Counted from the stretch's first letter, positions 17,261 through 29,567 are shown. The stretch is DNA of 64,000 bases from Triparma columacea (GCA_030267965.1 BRYA01000271.1:34622-98621), one strand, 5' to 3'. The notes: a model not told the origin generated them from the letters alone. Numbers and translations are program-made.

Positions 17261-20200
17261 CTACAACCCCGTCTTCCCCCTTCCTTTCCCCCCGATGAAC
17301 AATTTCCTGAACCCTACCACCCTCTCATCGCTAACGTCCATGTACATCTCCCTGTCCCCCTGCTCTAGCTGCTCGTATTGCATCAAGCTGAGCCTGGCGA
17401 TGCCCTTCCCGTAAAGGACGTCGAACTCCCCCTCCTCAACCCCGATACCCTTTGGCGAATATACAGAACAAAGTAGTAGGAAGATCCTGTAGACGCTCGC
17501 CAAGGGCGCGAAATAGCTCGGCGACCTGTTGTGAATGAGTGTGTGTGTGTGTGTGTGTGGGTGTTTGATAGGTGAGAACGACCCCAATGCACACCAAGGG
17601 CAACCTTTCGTGCGCGCTTCGCTTCTCTCGCACTCACCTGAACGTTCCGATCGCCCTGTACTTGCACATCATGTGCAAAGCGTCGTGAATCCTCTTCCCC
17701 GGCGTGGGTAACCCCCCCTCCCCCCCCTCTTCCCCCCCCCCGACCGTCGCCTTCCTCCTCCTCCCCCAACTACTCCTCCTAACCCTCTCCCCCTCTCCCC
17801 CCCCTTCCCCCTCCGTAGCGCCCTCCACGTTGCCAGTGCACAGGATGTTCTTCAACGCGTTCAAACCCTTCACCTCGCCTTCGCTCAGACCGTCAAAAAT
17901 GTCTTCGACCTCAATCCCCCCCCCCCCCTCTCCCCCCTCTCTCCCCCCCCCCAACAACCTCCTCCGCATCTCGCTTTCAATCATCTTCTCCACCATTTTT
18001 CTATTGAACCCCAATACCACGAGCTCTTTTACCCACCCTCCTTCTTCCCCAGCCTCTCCCTCCTCCGTCTCGCCCTGAATAATTGGCACGTTCAACTTAA
18101 ATGTCGCAGTCCACCAAACCAAGTTCCAGTACACCTCTGGTTCTTCCCTCCTCAGCCTCTCCCTCGTCATCTCCGCCTCGCCCTTGGCAACCAGCGACCT
18201 TTCTAGCATCGTCCTCAACAGCGTCGGCGCCAAGAGTCTCACGACAACGGTCTCCTTCTCCACGACCCTAACATCCAGCTCGTCAATCTCCTCACCGGTG
18301 ATCCCCTCGCCGTGGGGCTGCTGGACGACTCCGACAACCCCGCTGACGGAGCCCCTGCACAGCTCCGGCTGCATGAACACCCCGTTCGGCCCTACGCACT
18401 TCATGCCAGGTCCCCCGACCTTCCCAGCTTTTCCTCCCTTGCTCCCCATCTCTGGCCTCTGCACCGAAACATGAAGCTCAGGAATTATCTCCACCCCGCA
18501 CCTGCACTCCAGCTTCTGATCTACACCCCTGACACCGATGCAACCAAGGACCTCTTCCTCAATCCATATCTTTCCACATCTCTCACACTCGCACTTCATC
18601 CACATGCCAATGCCGCCCACGAAACGTTCCATGCCCTCGATACCGAGAGAGCTGAAGGACGACTGCCTCGAAGGTGGCGACGGGGGCCGAAGAGCTTCGT
18701 CAACACTTCTTCTCCCCCCATCCATGCTCCCCCTCCCCGCTCCCAACCCCACAGACGAGACGCTCTTCCCCCTCTTCCCACCCTTGGTATTTTCTACCCT
18801 CCAAGAGTGTCCGTCAACCTCAAGTTGTTCCTCCCATTCCTCTTCCACCTCCCCTCCTCCCCCTCTCCCCCATTCCTTCCCTTCGTTCCCGTTCCCGTTA
18901 TCGTCCCCGCTACCCCTCCTTTTCTTCTTCCCCACCCCCTTATGTCCCGCCAGTGCCTCCGTATATAGCCCATAAGTGACCGCATTAGCCCCCACTCCGC
19001 ACCCCTGCATCTCCGCGAAAAGCGCCGTCGCAATGCTCCCCATCTTCGGCCCCCCTATCCTCCCCGCCGTTATCAACAGACTCCTGAACATGGCCTCGTC
19101 AGAGTGCGCTAAACCCTCGAGGCTTTTCAGACGTTGCAAGGCGCCAAGGGAGCGGAGGAACACCTTGTTAGCGGACCTTCGTCCTTCCCCTCCCCCCCCC
19201 TTGGCTCTGCACTCTACGAGGGTTGGAACAAGTAGGAAGTAGGCTCCGAATACTTGAGCGGCGGACTCGCCGCCGCTCTCTGACCGGGCGAACTCTATCC
19301 GGCCGCTCCGAACCATCTCGTCGGCTGTGTGCGTGTGTGAATGTTAGAATGAGAAGCGAGTATATTACTTAAAATTGAATGCAGCAAAGATAGCACGCAA
19401 ACCACGAAGATCTCATCTCCAATGCATCTCTCAATACTCACCCGAGCGGGTGAGGATGGCACGAGTCTCCTGGACCTTATGCTCCTCCGCCTGCGAGCGT
19501 AGGCTCCGCACGATCTCAGGGAGGCACTTTAAGGGGTACTTGAAGTAAGACTCCTCAAGAGGGGTAGGCCAACCGTTAGGGTAGTGCCACTGCCTCTCCA
19601 GCGTGTTCGTCTCTGCCCTCCTCCTACCCCCCCCCGTGGTAGCCTCACTCGAATCCTCCTCGCTGTTTTCTAAACCCTCCGAGGAGGGGCCTGGGATCTC
19701 AAGGGGCTGCCTGGAGGATACAGAGACCGAGGTGTCTGCGTCGCAGCCCTTGTCCTCGATGTGAGTGTGGACAGAGGGAACGTTTGAGCTCGCGGAGGCC
19801 AGTGCGGCGTCCTCATCCCCCTCAGATATCCTGTCCTTTATAGACAGCTGGCTCAAGTCCTTATAATCGTCGCCCTCAAAGCTCCCCATATCCTCATTCA
19901 CTAGCTGCACCACCAGCCCTTCGGGCTTACCCCCCCCCTCAATGATGTTGGTGTTCTTTTGATTGAGACCCTTTTTGAGGTACTGTATGTTGGCAACGCC
20001 CCCCCGAGTGTTGAAGAGGGAGGCCAGCCTCTTGGAGGGAGAAGGCGAGCTTGGAGGGGGGGGGTACTTCTCATCTTTGTCGTCGTCATCGTCGGCGTGT
20101 TGGTTGATCCTGTTGCAAAGTGCGACCACCTGCTCGAAGAAGACCAGCCTATCGTCGTTACTCGACGACGAGGTCCTCTGCTGCACGAGTACCGAGAACA

Positions 20201-22805
20201 TCTGCGTCGACACCAAACTTGTCAGGAACTCCATCCGACCCCCGCCCGTGTTGCTCATCCTATCCTTTCTCTCGGCGGCATCAATCATGGCCTGAGTGTC
20301 GATATATGTTTCAAGATCCCCTCCCCACTTATTGTCTCCGCCCCCTGATTTGGTCGGGTTGACGAGGAAGTCGGTGTAGTTGCCCATGACATCCGCCATG
20401 AAACACAAGAAGGCGTCCCTGACGATGTCAGCGTTCATGTTCTGCTCCCCCATTCCCCTCGCCTGCAGCATTTCTTGAATGTCAGGGGTCGGTGCAAACT
20501 CAAAGGCACTGTCGTAGTCCAAGAGGCCGTCCCCCCTTCCCGCCACCATCCCGACCCTCTTGAGCTCACTCTCCAGCTTCCTCTTTAGAGTTGCCAGGGG
20601 GAAGGAGGGGAGCATCTTGTACGGTTGGCTGCTGAACATTCCGCTCCCTAAGGTCCCCTCTCCTCCCGGCTTGCTAATCGTCCCGTCGTCAAGATTAACG
20701 ACGTGAATTGTATCCTGCAGGGTGAGCCCCTTGAGGAAATCCTTCGGATCGATCTTGCCGTTCCTTACCACCGGGTCCACGTGCATGCCCAGCACGAAGC
20801 CGCCTGGGTAGTCAAGGCAGGCAGACAACGCGTCCGGCAAGCGGGGCACGTAGCAGCACTGCCAGCTAAGCGGGAAGAGGAGGCTCTGAAAGGTCTCGCA
20901 AATTTCTGTCACGAGGGAGGCCTTAGAGGAGAGGAAAAGGAGCTGCGACTCTTGGAGAAGGAGGGAGAATATATTCAACACACTGGTCAGCGACAAGGCT
21001 CGGAAGGGCCCGTTGAAATCCAGATCCATAGCAGGCATGCCCCTCTTTGGAGGGAGCGCCAGCGCAATGGGCGCAAGGGCATAACCCTTGTTCATTTTGT
21101 CTATTTCAGTAGCCTCCAGGTGGATGTGAAACGCCCTGCCGCCAGGCCTGGGCACAGGGAGCCACGTGACCAGGTAAGAAATGTACCTTTCGAGAGGAGC
21201 GGGGGCGGCCGAAAGGGAGACTCGGTACAGTTGCCGGAGGTAACGCTTGAGGGCGCGGTAAAAGGGGAAGCGCGAAGTAAGACAGATGCATTTCGGGGCG
21301 TAGAGCGCGCGCTTCGTCCTGCCCGGAGAGCTTTCACGCGAAGGAGACGAGAAGGAGGTCCGAGTGCGGAGCTCTTGCAGCTAAAACGAGCGAAGAGAGT
21401 CGGGGAAAAGGTTGTGTTGGTGATACGTTATGAGGGAGGGTTTGAGTTAGCCGTAAGTCCGGCGCCTCCCTCTACCCGAAAACATGGGTTGCAGAATTTC
21501 TTCCTTGCTTTTTGTGAATTCTCTCACCTCTTGGGAGAATGTTGCGTGGATCCGTGAGTGCCTCGCCTTCAATTTTTCCTCCACTTTTTCGTTCAACTCC
21601 TCCCAAAATACAAGGCCAGCGACGACAACTCTCTCCCCCGTCATGCCAGTGAAAACGCAGCTCAAGAAACTCGGCATAGGTGCGTTAGTAACCTTGGCCC
21701 TCTTGAGGCGAAGGTGGTGAGGGAAAATGAACATGGGCAGCTCGTTGTCAGGGAGTTGGAAGTCGTCCCAATTTTTTTGAGGGTACCTGTCAACGGTAAA
21801 TGCCTCGTAAGGAATGTCGCATATTCCAGTGGGCACAGCCTTGACGACCCCAAGGTAAACGTCATTGGCAGAGAAGGATCCATAATTGATGTTCCTCGAG
21901 ACCATTTCAGCCCCGTAAGGGGGCTGCTCGCCTATCGACTTGTTAACGAGCACAATGTTGGAGATGCTCGGCTGCCTATTGAAGAGTCCTCCCTCCTCAT
22001 CCCAGTCGGAATTCCTCCTGAAGGCAAGGTAAACAGTATGCCCATAGGAACCCCTCGAGAGGCTGGCGTCGGACCTGTGCATCGCAGTCTTATTGACGAC
22101 CTGGTACCCAGCGGGAACCTTGGAGGATGTCTTGGATACGAGTATAACGTCGGTGATATGGTCAGGCCTCCCCGTGCTCCCCCTGCGCTTGAAAACTATG
22201 CGTGTGTCATAGGAACTCGAGCCAGCGTTGGCGTTCCCCTCGCCCTGGCCCGAACAAGAGAGCTCCAGCACTTCATACCCCGGGGGAGGCTCTTCGCCCT
22301 TGTCCCTGAATATGATTCCCACTTCCACGATGGCCTTTCTGTGGATCTCGCGGAGGGAGACTGCAGAGTAGAGTGGTGCCTTGACATCGTTGGCATTATC
22401 GTCACTATCGAACGAGTCTCCTCCCAAGTCGCGCGAACCGAAGTCAATATCGCTCTCAGAGTCCGAAAACTCCGGGCTTCCATGGTCCAGGCTGCTGCTA
22501 TCGGGATGCAGCTTGGCGTTCTCATCTTCCCCTCCGAACTCAGGGATATCCAGGAGAGATTTGTCAACACCAATACACCCCTTCGGTACGGGCACCGCCA
22601 GATCCGCTTCAGTACCTGGAAGGGGAGCAATTGGGAGGAAAGATAGGGGTTAGGTAACTGTGGTGGTTCTTCGAGGATGTGCTGGAATTGAGGTTTGGGT
22701 GGGGAAGGAAAAGGGCCAACGTTGCTCGTGCTTACTTTGGAAGGTCCCAACCACGGCGAAATAGTCCACCAGCCTCGAAGACTGGGTCGGAGCCGTGGGT
22801 GCCAT
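17261..22805 (-). CDS. DENND4-type Rab guanine-exchange factor (MABP-DENN-PPR), 5 exons
   Basis: Exchange factor for Rab GTPases of the DENND4 (Rab10) class, acting at endomembranes. Exons (complement) 22736-22805, 21528-22615, 19442-21380, 17638-19324, 17261-17525; 5,049 nt, 1,682 residues, close to animal DENND4. Exon 1 begins the uDENN element (RLVDYFAVVG). A MABP beta-prism follows (PAGYQVVNKTAMHRS; GHTVYLAFRR; NIVLVNKSIGEQPP). The rest of uDENN is at PMFIFPHHLRLKR and the cDENN core at LYAPKCICLTSRFPFYRAL, PLERYISYLVTWLPVPRPG and CYVPRLPDALSACLDYPGG. The helical region near the start of exon 4 (AVTYGLYTEALAGHKG) matches the PPR-like repeat of DENND4. A zinc-binding-like cluster (KCECERCGKIW...CRCGVE) lies further on. 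The donor GAG-GTGAGA at 21527 was preferred over reading on to the stop at 21447. Confidence 0.88.
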
Positions 22806-22985
22806 ATCTGAGATTTGAGGGGAAGTCCAAGTTGGGGATAAGCAAATCAAAGATCTAGTTAATTCACATAGGTTTTTTGACCGGCAGAACGCCGCCGTTT
22901 TTGTCGAGCTGTCTCCCAACTGAGTACTAGAGGAGAGTCGATTTTGCCTTAACATCTTCAGTTATTAATTTCGTGAATCTCGACT
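22806..22985. promoter_or_regulatory. Divergent promoter between DENND4-like and TMTC-like genes
   Basis: Only 180 nt separate the two start codons, so core promoters of both genes must lie here. AT-richer than the flanking exons, with TTAGTTAATTCACATAGG and TTAGTATTAATTT-like words but no clear TATA box. Confidence 0.5.
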
Positions 22986-25268
22986 ATGGGCGGGTCGCCC
23001 ATGCCATATTCTCCTATTCTCCTCGCGTGTGCATCAGTGGGTCTAATCTCCCTCGTCGTTTCTGCCCGTACGGTTCACTATAAATGGACTTATGACGACA
23101 TCTTCGCCATATTGAAGAACCCTGTTGTTTCTGGAGACGCGGGATTGGGGAAGGTTATGGAGCTGGACTTTTGGGGGTACCAGCTCAACGGTGGGGACGG
23201 CTGGAGCCATAAGAGTTGGCGCCCGATGACAACGCTGCTCTGGAGGCTCTTGAATCGTGCTTCTCTCGGTAGGTGCGAGCCTGCGTACCTCATGCACGCC
23301 GGCAACGCCGTCGCTTACGCCCTGAGTTCGGGGGCTGGTACCCACGCGGCGTGGTCCTTGATGGAGCTCGCGGATCCCGAGGGCGGTGGGGGGGTCAGGT
23401 TTGTCACCGCCGCTTTCTGCGGGGCCTTGTTTGCTCTCCATCCAGTCCACTCTGAGGTGGTTGGAAACGTTACTCACGGGGCGGAAATATACGCGAGCTT
23501 ATTCGTCTTCGCCGCGATGTCTTACTGGGCGGGCAGGAAGGCGGTTGGCTGGAAGGAGGCTTCGTTAGTGGGTGCTCTTGGGTTGGGGGCCACGCTGTGC
23601 AAGGAGACGGGGCTGATGGTGGTCCCGTTCGTAGGCGTTAGCGAGGCGCTGGTGGCCAGGAGGCGGGGTTGGGTGGAGTTCGTCGGGATTTTGGTGGTCA
23701 TATGCGGGGTCGTGGCTGGGGGGAGGGGTATGTTGACGTTTGAGTCTAATTTCTCGATAAATACGGAGAGCAATCCCCTGGTAGGAAAGGATAGATGGAG
23801 CACAGAGTGGTTCTGGGGCGTCGCTGAGGGCCACCTGGATGCGATTGGCCTTATGATGCTTCCTTGGGCGAAAAAATTCTGCTTTGACAGGGTTTTCGAG
23901 GGAAGCGGGAAGGCTGCAGGTTTGGAGATTTGGATATTTGCAATGTATGGAAGTTTCTTGGGCCTTCTTGGGGTTGGTTTCATTGGAAATGGTAAAGTGA
24001 CATTGCTGAGTCTGATACTCTTCGGGACTTTTTATCTTCCAGCGAGTCAGATACCATTCAGCGTGGGCTTTTACGTTGCAGAGAGGACCCTGTACGTTCC
24101 CGTGCTAGGGGTCATTGTGTTGGTGGGGTGGGTGTGGGAGAGGGGGGTCGTGGGAATGGAGAAGATGCGGGGGGGTCAATTGGGAGCCGTGGCCCTGTTT
24201 TGGGTGGCGGTGATTGGGGTGGCGAGCTTAGGTGCAATGTTCGGAGATAGCGTGGAAATGTGGGAGAACAAACAAACGCTGTACGAGAGGGTTTTGAAGG
24301 TAAATGGGAGATCCTACAACGCAATGAGGGGACTGGGGGAGTATTGGCACTTCCATGATACTGAGCCCGATTCTGAAAAGGTGAGGGGGGCATATTTGAC
24401 TTTCTGTCGGAAGCTGAATTTCGATGTTGGTCTTGTCTCACTAACCTCTCGCCTCCGTTCTCTTCCTCGCTAATGTTCTCAGGCTCTGGACTACTATAGA
24501 CTTGCGATTGACAGCAAAGGTCCAGGTGACGAGCTCGTAGTACCGGACTGGGCCATGGCAGGTCGTGTCGGGCTCAATACCCTGACCCTTACCGGTGATT
24601 CTCCTGGGGATGCCTTGAGAGAACAGGTAGGGTCGTGGCTCAAGGTCAGCGGCGGAGGTTCCAGCTGGCATTACTTGCAGGCCAGGGCCGCACACGACTA
24701 CGGCTACTTCCTCTGGTGGTTCGACGGCCGGGACGAAGCAAAGATTGAGGTGAGTGTTGAGAGCGAGGGCGTTGAGCGCGCAAGGGCGTTGAGCGAAGCG
24801 AGTCGAGAAAAGGTTCGGGGGTACAAGTGGCCGGACCGCGTCGCTCCCCTGCGGTTTGTAGCAGTGAAAAAGTCTCATCGCTAACCTCTTTCTTCTTAGG
24901 CTCGTGGATGGTTCACTGGCGCGGCTCAGGCCTCCGGCAGGTTCCCCTCCCTCACCTTCAGGGAGTCCCAAATGATGCTCCTAAACGCAGGGTGCTCCTG
25001 CTGGTACACGGGCGACAGACCTGGGGGTTTGACATGGTTCAGGGAGGCGTATGTAATCGGGTGGGAAAAGGTGTGGGCGAACGGGGGGGGACAGGGGACG
25101 ATTGCGATTGCGACACATAACCTAGCGGTCGCTCTAAGGGAAAGTGGGGAGGGGGAGGAGGCGAGGGAGATCGTCGGAAGGCTGAATGAATTCGCGGGAG
25201 GGGAAGTAAAGATCGACGGTGAAGTTTGCGGGGAGGGGGATATCGTATACTTTGACTTTGTTAAGTAA
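22986..25268 (+). CDS. TMTC-type protein O-mannosyltransferase (GT-C, TPR tail), 3 exons
   Basis: ER membrane enzyme transferring mannose to secretory proteins (TMTC/GT105 group). Exons 22986-24380, 24483-24749, 24900-25268; 676 residues. The first luminal loop has the acidic pair expected in GT-C enzymes (KWTYDDIFAILKNP), then WSHKSWRPMTTLLWRL, FALHPVHSEVVGNVTHGAEI and LGATLCKETGLMVVP, all TMTC signatures. About nine to eleven hydrophobic segments follow, including the DUF1736-like stretch (FYLPASQIPFSVGFYVAERTLYVP). The C-terminal ~230 residues (from MWENKQTLYERVLKVN) are helical with TPR-like repeats, shorter than in animal TMTCs (fewer TPRs). Intron 2 contains GAGCGAAGCGAG. Confidence 0.87.
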
Positions 25269-25311
25269 CAGTGAACGCGATTAAATGTTGTGCATTGAAA
25301 TATTAAGAACG

Positions 25312-26983
25312 TCATCTTTTTCGGAGCATTTCAATCCCTCCTTTGCCCCTTTCGATATCCCCAATTCCCCCTCTTTCCGCTTCCTCCAGCACCTCCTCCA
25401 GTAGCGATCTATCCTCCCCATCAAGTTCGTCCTCCCCCCTCCCCCCCTCCTCCCTCCCTCCTCCCCCACCCTTCCCCACCCCAGCCACCCCGTACCCTAG
25501 AATAACGATCCCGCATGCTGCAATCCCCGTAGCCATGGCTGTTGTTGGTACGTCCATCCTGTTCCTAACCTGCCATTCCACTCCCCCCTCGCTCGCTAGG
25601 CACAACAACGCCCCGCTCCAAGAGCTCGCAAGGACCACCACCGGGGCCCAACGGGAACACCCAAGACCACGTGACAGGAGACGACTGACGGATAGGAGAG
25701 CCATGGTGAAGGAGTATACACGATGAAGGTCGGCGGAGACGAGGGACTGAGGGGGTGGGGGGTGGGGGGTATTGGGGTTTGGTGAGTCGGTAATGTCGTT
25801 TGGTTGGGGTGGGTTTTGTGTGTCTTACCTTCTGTTTATGTAGAGTGAAAAGTAGAGCCACCGCAGACACGCTAAACGGGAACACCAGCCCGCTCGCAGA
25901 CCTTGTGTGTGGTCTGCACCTTAGTGACATGGCAAGAAGGCCGGTTACGAAGGTGAAGAGGTGTGCCATAAAGTGATACTTCTCATGGAGGCTAGAGTTC
26001 CCGGAGACTATGGTGTTTAGGTGGATAAGGGAGGGTATCCCACCCCCCATTATTAAAGTAAAGGTCTCAAGGTACCCCCCTCCCCCCCGTCCTTCATTCG
26101 ATGGTGTAAACGTAAGTCTGACTGCCCGTTTAACCCTACTACCAAAGTCATCACCCTTCCTCCCCCCCCTCCCTCCCCCCTCTCCGTGCTCCCCCCCAGC
26201 CATGAACATGAAGAGAAGAGCATAGGCGAGGAGGGGAAGCCCACCAGCCAGGTGACCGAGGTCGTCAGGCTTACCGTAACCACCCCACCAACCCCAAGGC
26301 TCCGGGTAGGGACCACAGACCTTGACGACGGGGAGGTAAACGACACCGGAGGGGGGGGGAGATCCGGAGGGGGAGGGGATGGAGGTGAACTTTAACTCGA
26401 GTGTGGCTGAGGACTCAAACTCACCGGAGGGATGACCGGGAGGAGGTTCGAACCTGTCTGGGCAACGGAAGAACATCCCAAAGTCAGTCTTACCCGTAGC
26501 CAGCACACCTTCATTTGGAAAGTAGTCGAACCTGTACCCGGTCGTCCTAGAGTGCCTGTAAAAGTCAACCCCTAGTCCGGTGTTTGTATCCGGGTAATTG
26601 AAAAGATCCATAGCAGTGCTAAGGGGGGGCCTCGAACCCACGGACTTACCGACACCCTCAACGGACTGCAGGATCCTCGCTGAGTAGACCAGGGGCTCCT
26701 GTGTCTCAAGGCCTAGGTGTAGGATGTTGGTTGTAGGCAACACCAGGAGGTCTGGTCCATCCCCGAAGTCCCTTACCGGGCGACCCTCTGAGATGACCTT
26801 GAAGGACGATAGGGTGTCGGGGGAGGAATCAGAGGGGCTCGGACAAGGCTGTGCACCCCAGGCTTGGGAGGTGGAAGACGAGAAAGGATCGGAGGCAGAG
26901 GCTATGGAAATACCAAAGGATAAGGGAATTGTACTACGACATGAGGTGAAGGCGTAGATTGTTAAGTCCGGAGGGGTGGACAT
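25312..26983 (-). CDS. Membrane protein with large N-terminal domain, 2 exons, function unknown
   Basis: Exons (complement) 25829-26983 and 25312-25746 join phase 0 (CAG AAG-GTAAGA / CCCCCTCAG-TCC) to give 529 residues. Roughly 210 residues of non-membrane sequence with conserved-looking aromatic patches (FDYFPNEGVLATGKTDFGMFF, GVVYLPVVKVCGPYPEPWGWW) precede about six hydrophobic segments: GGLPLLAYALLFMFMAG, LETFTLIMGGGIPSLIHL, HFMAHLFTFVTGLLAMSL, LVFPFSVSAVALLFTL, WAPVVVLASSWSGALLCLA, MATGIAACGIVILGYGVA. A Gly-rich cytoplasmic loop and an acidic C-terminus complete it. I do not recognise the family. Stops of this gene and TMTC are 43 nt apart (convergent). Confidence 0.7.
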
Positions 26984-27222
26984 TATGGGAAGTGGAGAGA
27001 ATAAGGAGAATGGAAATAATAATCACGGGTTCCCTCAAAATCTGGCCAAAAAAGGAAGTGCAATTGTTGCTCTTCTATTTCTCCCTCTCAACAACAACAA
27101 CAACTATTATAACTACAAATCTAGCACTTAGAATATCCAATAAGCACATTCACACCATAATCATATCCCATATCGTGTTCAAAAAGAAATAAAGCACCAC
27201 ACATCGGGCAAAGTCAAAGGCA
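26984..27222. promoter_or_regulatory. Divergent promoter, AT-rich
   Basis: 239 nt between the start codons of the membrane-protein gene (minus) and the helicase gene (plus). Includes TAACAACAACAACAACTATTATAAC and CAAAAAGAAATAAAGC. No gene seen. Confidence 0.5.
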
Positions 27223-29469
27223 ATGTCCAAATCAATCAGTCACAAGTACTCATTACACTACTACTACTACTATAACCTCCTTCTTCTTTTATCCCTTCTT
27301 CAGCTTCCATCGTCCATCTCCTTCCATGTCTCTCCGTCTCATTTAATTCCATCTCAAACATCTTCTCCTTCTTTTTCATCTTCTCCTTCGTATCTAAAAC
27401 CTCAACGCTCCATGATACGTACGTCTTATCTCTCTACGCTACGTTCCGTCTCTTCTTCTTCTTCTTCTTCTTCTTCTTCTTCTTCTTCTTCTCCAGACGA
27501 TCTTCCTCCTTCCTCCTCCACCTCTTCTTCCTCCACTTCCTCTTCTTCTTCCTCTTCCTCCTCCTCCTCCTCAAATCTTCCATCAAATCAGTCAGCAACA
27601 AATCTCCCACCAACAAATCTTCCACCATCAATTCAACCATCAAATCTACCGTCAATTCTACCCGCTTGGTTGTCAAATAATATGATACAAATGAATTATA
27701 CACATCTAACTGAGTCACAACATAACACACTAGCTACTATATATGGAGAAGACTATACACAAGACTATACACAAACGGATTCAAATATGGATTCGAAAAC
27801 AGATTCAAAAACTAAGAAAGAACCTCATTTTCAGACACTAAAGACAGGTGAGCTTCTCAACGCAATTGGAAGAGAGAGAGAGAGACTGCGTTACTTACTT
27901 GCTAAGAGACTACGTTACTTGCCAAGAGACCTCAGAAAAACAAAACCAAAATCTCGTCCTCTTTCCCACCCCCCCTCCTTACCCTCTTTATCCTCCCCTC
28001 CCCTCCTCTCTACTCCCTTCCCTTCCCCCCTTCCAGTAAACCCCGATAACGGTGGTTGTTATTTAATCCGTTCCCCCACAGGGTCCGGTAAAACCCTCTC
28101 CTACCTCCTCCCCCTTCTTCTCCGTCTCCGTCCAACCTCCTCACTTCAAGCTGTTATAATCGTACCTACAACATTACTAGCCGTACAAGTAACATGGGTT
28201 ATTAGAAACTTATTAGGTGGAACTGAGTATATCGTTATGAAATCAACCGGTGGTAAGGTTGAGAAAAAACGACAGTCTGGATGGATGTTATCATCTCCTC
28301 CTCATATTATCGTAGGTACTGCGGAAGGTGTAGCTAAAGTACTAGGTAAGGGGGGTGGGGGAAAAGGGTGGAGCAGGAGAGTTAGGACGGTCGTTGTTGA
28401 TGAAGTTGATGAATGTGAAAGAGGGGTTGGGGGGGAGGTTGGGGACGTTATGGGGAGAGCGCTTAGTGAAAGCTTTAGGAGGACTGAAAGTGATGAAGAA
28501 TTTTACGTACAAGAAGGGGGGGAAATACTAGGTAGGGATGGGGATTCGCTGAACCATATGGGTAGGTTGACGTTGCTAGCTTCAGCTACTGTTAGGGATA
28601 TTAGACACTTCACTCGTGACGTTGGTAAGAGGGGTTGGACAGGTGGTCATGAGTGTACAGTCGTAAAGGGGGGGGGGATGGAAGGTGAAGGTATGATTGG
28701 GGGGGGGGGGGGTATGCCTAGAGGGACGAGTCATAAGTACGTCATTGTTAAGGAGGAGAAGAAAGTTGGGACGGCGGTTAAATGGGTGGGGAAAATTAGG
28801 GATAGATACAAAGTGGGAGGGGTGGTGGTCTTTGTAGGTGATGCTAAGGAACTTGACAAGGTTGCACTTTCCATCGCCAAACACCTAGGCGTCGAAGTAT
28901 GGCGCGACGGTACCCCCTTAGTCCCCGGCTGCGAAGGTTCGGCCAACGTTGTGGTAAGCGTAGCGGGGAGGGAGGGGGAAACTAGGAGGGAGAGGCAGGG
29001 GGCTCTAGAGGTTTTTAGGGGGGAGTTAGAGAGGAGGAGGAGGAGGGGTAGGAAGTACGAACAGCGGGGGGTCGGGGGGGGGGAGACGGAGGACGAGGAG
29101 GGGGGCAGCGAGGGAGAGGAGGAGGACTACGGCCTCGACCTACAGAGGGACGAGGAGGAGGAGGAGGGGGAGGACGAGAAGTACAGGAAGGGGACGTTCA
29201 GGGTACTCGTTTGCACACCCTCCTCGGGGGGGAGGGGAATGGACGTCCCAGACTGCCACACCGTGGTGAACCTAACCCTACCCCAGACGGCCGTGGAGTA
29301 CGTACACAGGGGGGGGAGGGCGGGGAGGAACGGGAGGAGGGGGGAAGTCTGTAATGTCGTGGGGGGGAGGGAGGAGTTTAGGGTGGGGAGACTGGGGAAC
29401 GAACTGGGGATTGAGATTGAATGCGTGGGAAGGATGGAGGGGAGCGGGAAGAAGAAAAAGGGCACTTGA
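27223..29469 (+). CDS. DEAD-box-like RNA helicase, probably plastid-targeted
   Basis: ATP-dependent RNA helicase of superfamily 2. The N-terminus has a hydrophobic signal (LLLLLSLLQLPSSIS) followed by FHVSPSHLIPSQ, a bipartite plastid signal with +1 Phe, then very long poly-Ser tracts encoded by TCT/TCC repeats. Helicase motifs: I SPTGSGKTLSYLLP, Ia VPTTLLAVQV, II VVVDEVDECERG (DEVD instead of DEAD), III LASATVRDI, V-like GRGMDVPDCHTVVNL, VI YVHRGGRAGRNGRRGEV. A long Arg/Glu-rich insert separates motifs IV and V. The 748-codon frame is open throughout, but 27848-28036 (GTGAGC...CCTTCCAG, 189 nt, a multiple of three) has strong intron features; removing it joins FQTLKT to VNPDNGGCYLIRS. The sequence is AT-richer than neighbours in its first kilobase. 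Confidence 0.8.
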   Translation: MSKSISHKYSLHYYYYYNLLLLLSLLQLPSSISFHVSPSHLIPSQTSSPSFSSSPSYLKPQRSMIRTSYLSTLRSVSSSSSSSSSSSSSSPDDLPPSSSTSSSSTSSSSSSSSSSSSNLPSNQSATNLPPTNLPPSIQPSNLPSILPAWLSNNMIQMNYTHLTESQHNTLATIYGEDYTQDYTQTDSNMDSKTDSKTKKEPHFQTLKTGELLNAIGRERERLRYLLAKRLRYLPRDLRKTKPKSRPLSHPPSLPSLSSPPLLSTPFPSPLPVNPDNGGCYLIRSPTGSGKTLSYLLPLLLRLRPTSSLQAVIIVPTTLLAVQVTWVIRNLLGGTEYIVMKSTGGKVEKKRQSGWMLSSPPHIIVGTAEGVAKVLGKGGGGKGWSRRVRTVVVDEVDECERGVGGEVGDVMGRALSESFRRTESDEEFYVQEGGEILGRDGDSLNHMGRLTLLASATVRDIRHFTRDVGKRGWTGGHECTVVKGGGMEGEGMIGGGGGMPRGTSHKYVIVKEEKKVGTAVKWVGKIRDRYKVGGVVVFVGDAKELDKVALSIAKHLGVEVWRDGTPLVPGCEGSANVVVSVAGREGETRRERQGALEVFRGELERRRRRGRKYEQRGVGGGETEDEEGGSEGEEEDYGLDLQRDEEEEEGEDEKYRKGTFRVLVCTPSSGGRGMDVPDCHTVVNLTLPQTAVEYVHRGGRAGRNGRRGEVCNVVGGREEFRVGRLGNELGIEIECVGRMEGSGKKKKGT

Positions 29470-29567
29470 GAAGAGGGTTTTTGTTGAACTTAAACTGCTT
29501 TTTCTACCTAGATCATGTATACTTCTAACGACTCCCCACCTATCGCAGCTCCTCAGCTTCACCCCAC

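Noticed and set aside
20703..22646. Long plus-strand frames (284 and 362 codons) within the DENND4-like locus
   Set aside because: Antisense of MABP/DENN coding exons with high GC; no domains or splice logic.
26440..26460. GGTTCGAACC, resembling a tRNA T-loop
   Set aside because: Lies in an uninterrupted membrane-protein frame; no acceptor stem, D-arm or anticodon arm around it.
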